Part shown: piece after piece, positions 31,724-41,862 of the stretch
Numbering within the stretch: the stretch's first letter is position 1
How the letters are laid out: each line of letters begins with the position of its first letter
Origin: Aculops lycopersici
Lineage: Eukaryota; Arthropoda; Arachnida; Trombidiformes; Eriophyidae
Reading direction: 5' to 3'
NCBI GenBank assembly: GCA_015350385.1
Contig: WNKI01000004.1
Coordinates: forward strand, 554,204 to 608,254
DNA length: 54,051 nucleotides
Made by a program: the position numbers and the translations under genes
The notes under the pieces: model-generated
What the model was told of the DNA's origin: nothing
Database searches by the model: none
What the model saw: only the letters and a program-made list of their open reading frames with translations

Positions 31724-32056
31724 TATTAATATGCTAATAAGAAATTTTATAAAATCAATAGCCTATGTTGATGATTCGATTGTATATATTTGGTTAAATA
31801 GAGGAACATTTAGAAAATCGGTGTAACAGTATCTCATGACGCGTGCAAAATCGGGTAACTCTCACAAAAATGGTAAAAAGTCACTCAAACCATGTGCTTC
31901 ATTTTGTTGTTGTTGCTTACGTGAAAACGCGCGGCACCTAAGTGAATGCATAAACAAAACAAGTAAGTATTCTCCTAACCATCGATTCACCCTTTTGAGG
32001 GGTTTGTTAGTTCTAATAAAATAATTGGTATCAACTATCACCAGAGGATTCAAATC
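31724..32056. promoter_or_regulatory. divergent promoter region of CSTF1 and mRpS12
   Basis: 333 bp between the two ATGs. AT-rich next to CSTF1. It must carry both promoters. I looked on the minus strand for the missing CstF-50 N-terminal exon and found none. Confidence 0.55.
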
Positions 32057-32587
32057 ATGTTTGGGTTTAATAATCTATTAAAAACTCTACCATGTATGGT
32101 GAACACAACCATAGCTCGAAGTTTTAAAAATTGGAATTACAAGTCGCCAATCACAAAGGGTTTCATGCAGAGGCCCACGACGTTCAAGCCCGGAGAGGAG
32201 GATATTTACAATATGCCCGACGAGGAGAGTCGACAGTGGAGAGATCAGAAGTGTCTATTCAACATAGATAAGAAGTGGCCCTTAGTGAGGAGGAAGAAGA
32301 ACAATCCCATCGACAAGAAGCCTCAGATTCGTGGTATAGTCCTTAAAACTTTAGTCAGAAAACCAAAGAAGCCAAATAGTGCAAACAGAAAGTGTGTCTA
32401 TGTTAGGTTAAGCAACGGAAAAGAAGCAACTGCCTTTGTACCTGGAATTGGTCACAATCTCCAAGAGCATTCGAATGTTTTGATCAAGTGGCATAGGACG
32501 AAAGACGTTCCAGGTTTGAAGTTACGAGTGATCAGAGGAGTTTATGACTGTTCGCCGATCATCAAGCAATCGGGTTGGCAGAAGTAG
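32057..32587 (+). CDS. mRpS12: mitochondrial small-subunit ribosomal protein uS12m
   Basis: 176 residues from an ATG, no intron. The first 25 residues are hydrophobic and basic (MFGFNNLLKTLPCMV then RSFKNW), fitting a mitochondrial targeting signal. The S12 core starts near residue 88 with PQIRGIVLKT, then RKPKKPNSANRKCVYVRLS, PGIGHNLQEHSNVLIKWH and DVPGLKLRVIRGVYD, the loops that face the decoding centre. The Drosophila homologue is technical knockout (tko). Known families have a shorter spacer between presequence and core, so about 60 extra residues (GEEDIYNMPDEESRQWRDQK region) may be a lineage-specific extension. AATAAA follows at 32604-32609. The gene starts 333 bp from CSTF1 in divergent orientation. 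Confidence 0.95.
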   Translation: MFGFNNLLKTLPCMVNTTIARSFKNWNYKSPITKGFMQRPTTFKPGEEDIYNMPDEESRQWRDQKCLFNIDKKWPLVRRKKNNPIDKKPQIRGIVLKTLVRKPKKPNSANRKCVYVRLSNGKEATAFVPGIGHNLQEHSNVLIKWHRTKDVPGLKLRVIRGVYDCSPIIKQSGWQK

Positions 32588-32603
32588 TTTGTTAAATATT
32601 TAG

Positions 32604-32609
32604 AATAAA
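32604..32609 (+). promoter_or_regulatory. polyadenylation signal of mRpS12
   Basis: AATAAA 17 bases after the stop codon; no closer hexamer. Confidence 0.6.
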
Positions 32610-32750
32610 CTAAAAATGATTGGTTTAGTTACCTAATAATTTGCATAGACTCAAGTTTATGGATATCTCAAATCGGTCATCGTATCTCAAGGGTCCATTT
32701 GCAGCCTTGAGCGAACAGGTAGAGAGCAATAATGTCGAGAAAAAAAATCG

Positions 32751-32756
32751 AAAAAA
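32751..32756 (-). terminator. RNA polymerase III terminator of tRNA-His
   Basis: Six T on the minus strand begin two bases after the discriminator of the tRNA, with a second T-run a few bases further on: the standard Pol III stop. Confidence 0.85.
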
Positions 32757-32758
32757 TG

Positions 32759-32830
32759 TGCGGCCTCTGAGATTCGAACTCAGGTTGTCGCGGCCACAAC
32801 GCGAAGTACTAACCACTATACTAAGGCCGC
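32759..32830 (-). tRNA. tRNA-His (GTG anticodon)
   Basis: A 72-nt gene that folds fully. The acceptor stem GCGGCCT pairs with AGGCCGC, the D arm is GTAT/GTAC, the anticodon stem TCGCG/CGCGA holds loop TTGTGGC with anticodon GTG, and the T arm CTGAG/CTCAG holds TTCGAAT. The discriminator is A. The A box (TAGTATAGTGGTTAGTAC region) and B box (GTTCGAATCTC) are intact. There is no intron. The histidine-specific G at -1 is not encoded and would be added after transcription, as is usual in eukaryotes. A T-run terminator follows directly. Confidence 0.97.
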
Positions 32831-33165
32831 AATGCGCACATGAGAACCGAGAGCGAAATTCCAATATGATGCCTATGCACTTTTCCGCACTTCACTTGCA
32901 GTCGTTGCCTCTTTCGATGCGCACTTGCGCAGAGTGCACCAAAATGCCAACTGCAAGGGCGACAGGCAAAGAAATGGTAGCTAGTAACTCGAAACCCTAT
33001 AACTGAACTCTGGCCACTTCATTCGTTTAGTCGATCAATGCACACAATTGAGCAGTTACATCGATAATAGACTGCATTATCAACTTTCAGATCAACTAGT
33101 TATTATTGACTAGGCTCATCAGACAAACTTACCTGTGGCTTCACTCCTTCAATTAGCCAGTTAGA
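32831..33165. other. 5' region of FoxC
   Basis: 335 bp between tRNA-His and the FoxC start codon. No coding signature and no clear TATA box. The short distance means that the tRNA lies inside the likely proximal promoter region of FoxC. Confidence 0.5.
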
Positions 33166-35122
33166 ATGTCTCTTGTCCAATCGGCCGATCAGTTGCAATA
33201 CCACCAGCCGCACCACCAAGCGCTTGGCAGCCGCCACCAGCATCATCACCACTTACATAATCACTTTTCCGACAGCAACCACCAGCAGCACCACCAAAAC
33301 AACAATAACAATGCCGATCATCAAATACAAGCGCCGCCGCCGCAACTGGCGCAATCTCAACTACCGGATACCGAGCCAACCACCACCTATTATGTGTTTG
33401 ACTCCACACTAGCCAATGAGGCAGCTCAAGCAGTTAGCTCAGGCACATTTGATTCAATAATTCAGTACCACATTCACATTCACAGGCAGCAACATCATCA
33501 TCATCATCAACAACAACAACAACAACGACAAGCACAATCAAACTCATTAGCCTCAGCTTTGGCCTCTTCCGGCTCAACCTCAAGCTCCACCTCTAGTTCG
33601 TCCTCGACCAGCAATTCAATTTCGCCGCCTCCGCCACCAGCGCAACTTCCGTTGAGTTCCGGCGCGACCCCCACCACCACAGTGACTACATTGGCCACTT
33701 CCTCTTCGTTATGCAACACGCACAATTTGCTCCAAAGCGGTGGTCAGTTATATTCGGTCAGTCACCTGGAGCAGCAACATCGCGAGCAACTGCACTACCG
33801 CCTGATGGCCGGAGAGCAGGTGGAAGAAAACAACGAGCAAATTGCAAACGACCAATTGCATCAGCATCAAACGCAAATCAAGGTCGAGATCAACGGTGAG
33901 CATAATAATGAAGATGATGATGAGCAAGAAGAAGGCACCTCAAATCTTGACCATGGTCACCATAACCGTCATCACATCGAAGCGACAGGTTGCAATATAA
34001 ACATAAATATAAATCAACTCAACAGCAACAGTAATAGTGCGCCTAGTAGTTGCGTGAGCGTCGAGAGCGAGAGTAAGAAACAACAAGTGGCATCAGCACT
34101 ACCACCACCACCACCGACACTAGTTCACCATCAACACCAACTTCACCTGCACAATCAATTACACCACCACCACCACCACCACCACCACAACAACAACAAC
34201 CATCATCATCACCACCACCACCGTCCAAGTTTGCAACAACAGAAGCCGCCGTTCTCGTATATAGCGCTCATTGCCTTGGCCATTCAATCGACGGAGGACA
34301 AGAAGATAACGCTAAGCGGAATCTACGATTTCATCACGAAAAAGTTTCCCTACTTTCGCGACCAGAAACAGGGGTGGCAAAACTCAATTAGACACAATCT
34401 TTCATTGAACGAATGCTTCATAAAAGTTGCCCGCGACGACAAGGGCAAATCGGGCAAAGGTAAGTCATCAAGTGAGCATCGCTGATATGATACATATATT
34501 TTGCTCTTTTCGTTTCCCATGCGCTTGCTCGCGGTGCAGTCGCTTGCCTTTCACTAGCCAGCTTGTGACTTGGCTGGCGACAAGTCAGGCCCACCAAAGT
34601 CGATGTTCATTCTGGCGCGACGCTGCGACAAATTGGATCGATTCACTCGAGTTTATTGCGAGTTGCGACAGACAATCGTGGAGAAACAAATTTAATGATG
34701 CGTAAGAACGGCTAGTTATTTGCAACCACCAGCACCACGAATCCTTGCGACTGCCGCTGCTGCTGTTTCTGCCTATGTAGTAGTAATATTAGCAAAATTA
34801 TGTAACTCTAACTCTTTCCTTTCTCCTCTTCCTCTCTCCTCTCTCTCTCCTCTCTTCTCTCGTCTCCTCCACTTGCGACGCCCCCTCACCGGCTCAATCA
34901 ATAACAACAGGCGCCTATTGGACTCTGGAGCCGAGCAGCCTGGACATGTTTGATAATGGGAGTTTTTTGCGGCGTAGACGGCGCTTTAAAAAGAAGGAGC
35001 TGCCGCCGAATAGCACCACCAAATTAACCGACGCCCTCAAGACACTGGACAAGTTTGGCCAGCCACACAACCAGCAGCAACAGCAGCAGCCACCACTATT
35101 AAAAGAAACCAACCACTACTAG
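33166..35122 (+). CDS. croc: FoxC/crocodile forkhead transcription factor, two exons
   Basis: Exon 1 33166-34459, exon 2 34911-35122; donor AAAG/GTAAGT, acceptor AACAACAG, phase 1, giving 501 residues. Residues 1-355 are low complexity, rich in His, Gln, Ser and Asn. The forkhead domain (about 360-460) starts KPPFSYIALIALAIQ and contains the recognition helix WQNSIRHNLSLNECF. It ends YWTLEP, MFDNGSFLRRRRRFKKKE. The combination of KQGWQNSIRHNLSLNECF, KVARDDK and FLRRRRRFKKK points to class C (Drosophila croc), although the TLSGIYDFITKKFP segment is divergent. FoxC factors pattern head and mesoderm. The intron cuts the forkhead domain after GKG; without splicing the protein would stop 7 codons later and lose wing 2. 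The C-terminus after the domain is only about 45 residues. Confidence 0.92.
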
Positions 35123-38100
35123 GGCCTCTCGAGTTGGCGTGTTGCGTGAGCAGCGCTTAAACTTGAGTGGCAGCGACAACAAGCAATCGAAATTACCACC
35201 ACTTACATCTGGATCTTTTTCTCGCTTAATCTCTTTCAACCTCCCTCCCGCTTACAGCCATTCGACTTGTAGTCTTGAGGTGTCCAAGAAAGTGAGGAAT
35301 GACAGACTAAACGTCCTGTTCAATATCAACCACAAAGTGGACACAACATGACATGTCATGACAAATGAGCTCGACGCGACCGGCGACCAAATTGGTGTCC
35401 GGCGCAGCCCTCAAATGTCCGCATCCCGAGTGGGCGGCGGCGACGTCACCTCGCCCAATTAGTCGCCTGTCTGTAGTTTGCGGTTCATGATTTTTTTAAT
35501 TAGCATTTGTCATCTTTTTTTTCGGCTGCCACCGACGCGCTTGCTGTCGTTAACATGAGAGCCGCTATCGGTGTGCCGTTCGAGTCTTGATATAAAGCTG
35601 CGAGCGCAATTGAGGCGGCTTAGTTGTTGTTGTTGTGGGAGAATGAGCAACGACCAAGAGCAAGACGATAATGTAGATGAGCGCCGCCACGCGCTACCAT
35701 TCGTCCGTCGGCCCGACAAACCGACTCACAGATTAATGGGCTGACATTTGAACACATGAATCTCATCTACATGCTCTCCACTCTCCGATGATGCAACATT
35801 ATTTGTTGGGCCAGCAGTTTTCAATCAAGCAAATTAAGTAAGTGGATGCCAGAAAAACCATGTCTCGCGCCCAGGCGACAGCAAGTGCAGTTTTAGAGGC
35901 CGGCCAGAAGTGCAAAGCTATTTGCGCCTTCAAGTTTTGTGGCCGAAGTCGTCGCTGTCGCCGTTGGCTTGTCGTTAGTAGCAAGCCAAGATAGAAAAGA
36001 AAAATACTACCATACAAGAAAACACTAACACTCCTCTGATATACGATATCATCGACCTCATCATTTGCCGTCTCAATGTGGCGCAAAATAGTGGTGGCGC
36101 AACGGCAATAGTAGCACTGGTTTTGGTCGTTTAAATTTAGCAACGAGCAGGAAGCAGTTGAGCTAGACGCTCGGCTCTCCGAAAGCTGCTTAGCCAATTG
36201 TACGCCGCTCTTTGCAACTATTGGCCACGACTTTCTAGAATTCCTCCTAATACTACGTCGATCTTTTTGTGGTGAGACCCAAGCAGGCGGTTGCAATATC
36301 CGAGTTCCTCGGATGCAAATGAATCTCAAATACTCGCACGACAGACTTGACTTGGCTTGGGGGCAAAGCACAGCGCACCAATACACATAGCATACAATGC
36401 ATCATATAACACAGCAAGCGAGACTTGCTCAAGTTTGGGGCGAGGCCTATAATCTCAAGTGAGCGCCTGGAGGGACCAAAGAGTTGCAATTGATGTTGCG
36501 TAACTTTTGCCTTTACTCCCTCCTTAACTCTCTCTCTCTCCCCACGTTACGTGACTCGAGATTTCCGACCCAAGGCGCTCAGTTTCAAAATCAAAAATTC
36601 TCCCTTTATAATGAGCGAGATAAATTGGAAATGATCCAGATTAGCAAGTCATCAATTCGACTAGAGCTAGTGGGCGCCTGAGTGACTTGGTGAGGGGCAA
36701 GCTTATGCAGTGGAAGTAGTGTACTCTTGAAAGCGTTGTCTTAATTTACACTTGGCTAACTCTCGCATCTGAATCGAATTATTCCACTCCAAATCGAGAG
36801 TCATGTGCCTTCTTAAGTTTCACTATTTGGTCACTCTATCCATCTTGCAATGCAGTGCAATGCAACGCGACGCAATCGGAACGATTGTCTGCAATTGATC
36901 CCTAAAAAAGTAAACCACTCCGCCGCGAGCCATTAATTGTGCGGCTATCCCTTTGTAACGCTCGACAACGTGAACTGCTGATAGTCTCAAGTGCCGGCGC
37001 CGCCAATTGATCGACTCAGAGCATGAGCATCAGCGAAACCAGCTACGTCGTCAAGTGCGCAACGGTCTCTATCTGATGATACTGCGCACAGCGTAACACT
37101 TCTCTCAAGTCAACTCGACTCTCAACGAGCGTATCAATTAATCTGCGATGCTCACACAGCGAAGCAGAGGAGGACATTACGCATTCAAGGACGTTTGCGC
37201 CGCCGCAAGTATTCAAATCTGCATCATTGACATTAACACCACTCAAAACCGATTTGCTCACTTGATCTAATTCTACACTAATCTCAAGCCGCACAGAGCA
37301 ATCAATGTAACCGAACAATTCAGGCATTAGATTTTAATTTGTCCACACTCGCGCCAGCGGCGGCAGACACATTTGATCTGGCCCACTCTTTGCTGACCAC
37401 ATTGGCGGCGCCCCATTCAGGGAGGATCTAATAAAATTTATTGCCTCTCGAGCATCATGTTACGTCACAGAGCTCACTGCCTTTATTGCGAATTTCTTTC
37501 GCTGCTCATTTTAGATGATAACTATTGAGGCATTTAATGCAAGTTTGCACGATATTGATAAACTCGGTTGATTTAAACGTCATACACAAGGTCCCTCCTC
37601 GAGACGCTCAATTCATCTAAATTTTGACCTCTCCTCGCTCAACTTTTGTTGATTTCAAGTCAACCTGACGACATAATCAAAATATTTCTACATCGACACA
37701 ATCCTGAGCTATTCAGGCAAATGATAAATCTAAATCTATCGACAAACTAGGCATAATTATCACGTCACAAGCGAAACACGTGCGTCGATCAGCCTATAAC
37801 TCGGTAGAAATTCGGCTTCAAGCTTTGGGCTCCAGAAGCCAACCTAAAGCTCACTAACAAATATTCCATTCATTCCGGTAAATCTTGTCCAGCCGATTGG
37901 AGAAACAAAGTAGGTGACGAGTTTGAGAGAGAGAGAGAGAGAGAGAGAGAAAAGTGCCACTTATTTGGAGCAGACTATTAGACTGCAAATCGGCTCGATT
38001 CAATTGATTTGTCAGCTCCTCTTTTAAACACAGAACATGGAATTGTAAGCCACAGGAGAATGAAAGAACCTAGTGGTTGAGACACCATATCTCACTATTC

Positions 38101-39678
38101 TGCCAAAACCACCACGACCACAAAGCGCAACCGCAACCGCAACCAACCGAAACACTGGCAATAAGCGGACCACATTGGGAAGGGGAGAAAACTAGTGCAC
38201 TCCAATCGTTCTCAAATGTGGCTAGCTTCTTGGCCTTCCTCTCCAACTTCTGCTTCTTCTTCTTCTTCTTCTTCCTCCTCCTCTCCTTATTGCTCACGTT
38301 GAAGTCGTCGCCAGTCAGTCTGTTTCCCTTGCTCCAGCCTCTTGGCAGTCGGTATGTTTTGTTTGTTTAAGCAAGTCGGCAATGGGAAGCTGCGGCGCCA
38401 GAGATTAATCTGCTTCTGCTTCTGCTCTCCTTCCTTCCCACTCGCCAGTTGCTCGCCTTCCGGCTCCAACTTGGGGCAGCCGCAGTAATGGTAGTCACAG
38501 TGAATGCGTTAAAAGAACTAGTGGCACTACAACTATCGCTAATACTACTGCTACTGCTAGTACTACTTCTCTTGCCACCACTACCACTACTCTACTGCAG
38601 GCCGCCTGGTCGGCCGAAATTGCTGCTCATTTCGATTCCTCTCTTTTCATCTCTGGTCTCCTCTCGAGCAATTGAACTCAATTTAGCGAAATGTTGCAAG
38701 AGTTGCGCGCATGAGACTCGCTCCCTCTCTTTTGGTTGGTGCGAGAAGATGTAACGCTAGCCACCATCAGATAGGCTACCCTATTTGTGAGAGACTAGAG
38801 TCTGCACATGTGTTCTTAACCATCAACCTTGTGGCCCGTACTACAAGAGTTAGTGGTACGCCTATTAAGTCTCCTTGTGCGCAACATATTACAACAAAGT
38901 AGAAAACAGTTCAGTTGTCTGCTGCTCGCCTAGCTAGCTTGACGTCTCACTTTACTGCTCGCCCTCAGACTTGATGCCTACAAATCCGAGGGCGACAACT
39001 AATCGCCAGTTCGCGCCATTTGCTCCAAATTAAGTGCCAAATGGTAGAGTCGAGCTCACACCACAACAACTACCTCCCAACTGCTAATATATTTGCTGCG
39101 CCGTCGCCAATGCTCCTGACTTTGACAGGCAGCCCAAAAGTTATAGGCTTCGTCGATATCTACTGGCTCGTTGGTTGGCCGTATGAGTAGCGACGTGAGC
39201 AACATCTAAATCTCCCGCACCGCTAGTGGCGCAACCAATCGGACAAATCGTGTCCAAAACTAAGGTGCCGCCACCTTTTTCTCGCATTCGAGGCACGTAA
39301 ACGAGAAAGAAAAACTCGGCCGACATTACAAAATAGACCACCACTCGACTCGAGCGCCTAAACCACCGATCAACGAAACAAATCCGATTGCCAATTTGTC
39401 ACCAACAAGCGGATCGCTGTTATGGTGTTGAAAGATTTGCATCACTCTCGCTGCCACCACCACAATCGCGGCCAAAACCACAAAGCGGCGAGATTAGCTT
39501 TGTGGCCGCCAAGTTTTTGAGCGAATTAGACTCTCACCTCAGCTGTCAAGTGGCCGGCGGGCGGGCCGAAGTGGGAACCGGGCGAGTTGCCCGTTGCTCT
39601 TAATGCTCGATTTGATTTTATTATTGTGTTGTCAATTGAATCGAATTGTTTTGTCACATGAGATGATGATTGAGGCGT

Positions 39679-39723
<45 letters not shown>

Positions 39724-40570
39724 GACCATTCAAACTCTCGTTTGGTCTCGCGTTTATTCGGTTAGTTGAAATGAACTCAATGAACTCAAGGGGCCAGCGA
39801 GCAATTTGAATAATCGTTTGTAACCAGACACCAGCGCGTGCTTTGTTGGGGCCAATGCAGTTGTTCTTGTCCCCGATCCAACAACATGATATTCCTATAA
39901 CGTTGAGAGTGTACAAAAGACTGAACTGACCCACCGACGAGCGCAAATCGCTTTTGCCTTGGGCAAGAGGCGCATACCGCAAGCGACAAATTGATTTTTC
40001 AACCTCGTCGTCGCCTCACCTCGCCAGTCGTATCATTGGCCCAACCTCAAAAGAGCAGACCACCAGTAAATTGGAGAATTGGATCAAATCACCATCGAGT
40101 GAATTATTTCCCCTCACTCACCCGCTTGCTCTCCCGTTGAAGCTTAGTTTTTTTTTGCAACTGATCAACTAGCACCACGGCCACTTCTATTAACCAGCCG
40201 ACCAATGGACCAAAAGAGCAACCGCTTGTAGGACTAACTGGCCCCGTTAATACTGTTCAGCCTCAAACTCTGCTGTGTTGCCAGTGCATACAATCATCGT
40301 ATTAGAATGCAAATTAATTCCACCCCAACCCTCTTTTGTGCCTGTGGTGCTCGTAATGCCGGCACCGCTCGCATTGGCACCGTCGCTAAGCTATCGGTCA
40401 AAAAGTTGCTCACACTTGCTGAGCAAATTCAATCATAGTTCTGTCACTACAGCGCTTACTATCCACTATCAAGTTTGTGAATGGCTACTATGGTTGTCGA
40501 GCTTCCGAAAGAACCGACAATAGACTCATCGCTTACCATAAAATCTAGAGCAGAAATGAGTGAGTGGGAT

Positions 40571-40573
<3 letters not shown>

Positions 40574-40608
<35 letters not shown>

Positions 40609-40793
40609 AGTAGGTGGTGCGTAGTTTACGTTCTACTACGTCGTACGTACTACTTACTTACGTAGTACGTACGTACTACTATTACTACCTACCGTACCGT
40701 AAACCGAACNNNNNNNNNNNNNNNNNNNNACGTACGTACGTAACGTAACGTAACGTAACGTACGTACGTACGTACGTACGTACGTACGTACGT

Positions 40794-40858
<65 letters not shown>
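40574..40858. repeat. self-complementary ACGT repeat with a 20-N gap between GA runs
   Basis: A GA run (40574-40604) is followed by TACG/TAGT-rich sequence (about 40621-40709), 20 N (40710-40729), ACGT/AACGT tandem units (40730-40792), GTA units and a second GA run (40804-40858). ACGT units are their own reverse complement, so this block can fold into hairpins or cruciforms, which probably broke the assembly. Confidence 0.85.
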
Positions 40859-40861
<3 letters not shown>

Positions 40862-41344
40862 CAAAGTGGTTGGCGCAGTTTTTTCTCAATCCGCTTAGCT
40901 ATTTACTGATCCGAATCCATATTCACTCCGTCAAAACGCGCGCCAGCCAGTCTGTCAGTCAGCCAACTAGACCAACCAACCAACCGACTCAGGTGAGTTC
41001 AACTAATCAATCGCCTTAGCTTGTAGACCGCTGGACAGATATGCAATACCCAATACAAAGCCGCAGAACAACCACTTGACGATTTGCTAGGCCTCCCCTG
41101 TAAGCTTCAATAAAATTTCATTCATTGTTATGCGATGGCTGCTTTTCCATCGTCTTCAACGACGAGCTTTACTCGCTTTGGTATGCGTAAAATTGTTACC
41201 GCTATCGTGATCGCTGATCGAATGATCATCAACGTCAGCTCAAGTGCTCTTACCTGGCCCAGTGCCAGTTATGAAATTTTCATTCACTTTAGTGAGTGTT
41301 GGAAGATCTCGCCTCAAGCAAGCGTTTCGTTGGAGAATATAACG

Positions 41345-41411
41345 AATAGAATAGAATGGAATGGAATGGTATGGTATGGTATGGTATAATATGGTATGGT
41401 TTGGAATGGAT
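41345..41411 (+). repeat. GGAAT/GGTAT pentanucleotide repeat
   Basis: Imperfect 5-base tandem units that drift from AATAG to GGAAT to GGTAT, just downstream (3') of MED13. Confidence 0.8.
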
Positions 41412-41862
41412 TCCACGTAATGTACTCACGTAACCTTGAATAACACTTGAGACAAGGCAAACTTTGCTACTGCCACTAGTGCAAGGTTTTCTTGTCAATG
41501 GGCCACCAGCAAGGCCGCTAACAACTACTACAATGATAACTTCCAGTTCACACGCAACAACACGATGATACTGAATCAAGAAAATCAATAAATTTTTATT
41601 GAATTCTAATAATGCGTCGTTCAGTACATTTGATCGAATCATGGTTATGATCGCACTCCTTTTCTCTTTTATTTCGATTCAGTTCAGTTCATGTCGTTCA
41701 TGGATTCATTCTAGCCTAGCATAATCTTTTGTCGTCTAATGCAATGGTATTGTTATTGTTGTTGTGAGTTTTTTGTTTATGAGTAGCTTGGTCACAAAGT
41801 TTTCAATCAATCTAGTTTCGTGCTGGGTATCATTATTAACATTATTATAACCACTATCTTCA

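Larger units (their letters stand above)
35123..41862. other. 6.7-kb gene-poor, microsatellite-rich block
   Basis: No supportable gene. All frames are short and lack family features. It carries GA/CT runs (37925-37950, 39681-39713 followed by CA, 40574-40604, 40804-40858), TTC runs near 38252-38290, an ACGT-rich region with a 20-N gap, and GGAAT/GGTAT repeats (41345-41411). As it flanks a developmental forkhead gene, it may hold distal enhancers. A possible splice-bounded 141-bp frame on the minus strand (41430-41570) is noted under findings. Confidence 0.5.

Noticed and set aside
33507..34228. Gly/Val-rich minus-strand frames
   Set aside because: Antisense of the His/Gln-coding CAN repeats in FoxC exon 1.
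40574..40858. CRISPR-like or telomeric array
   Set aside because: Units are 4-5 bases with no spacers; it is a simple repeat.
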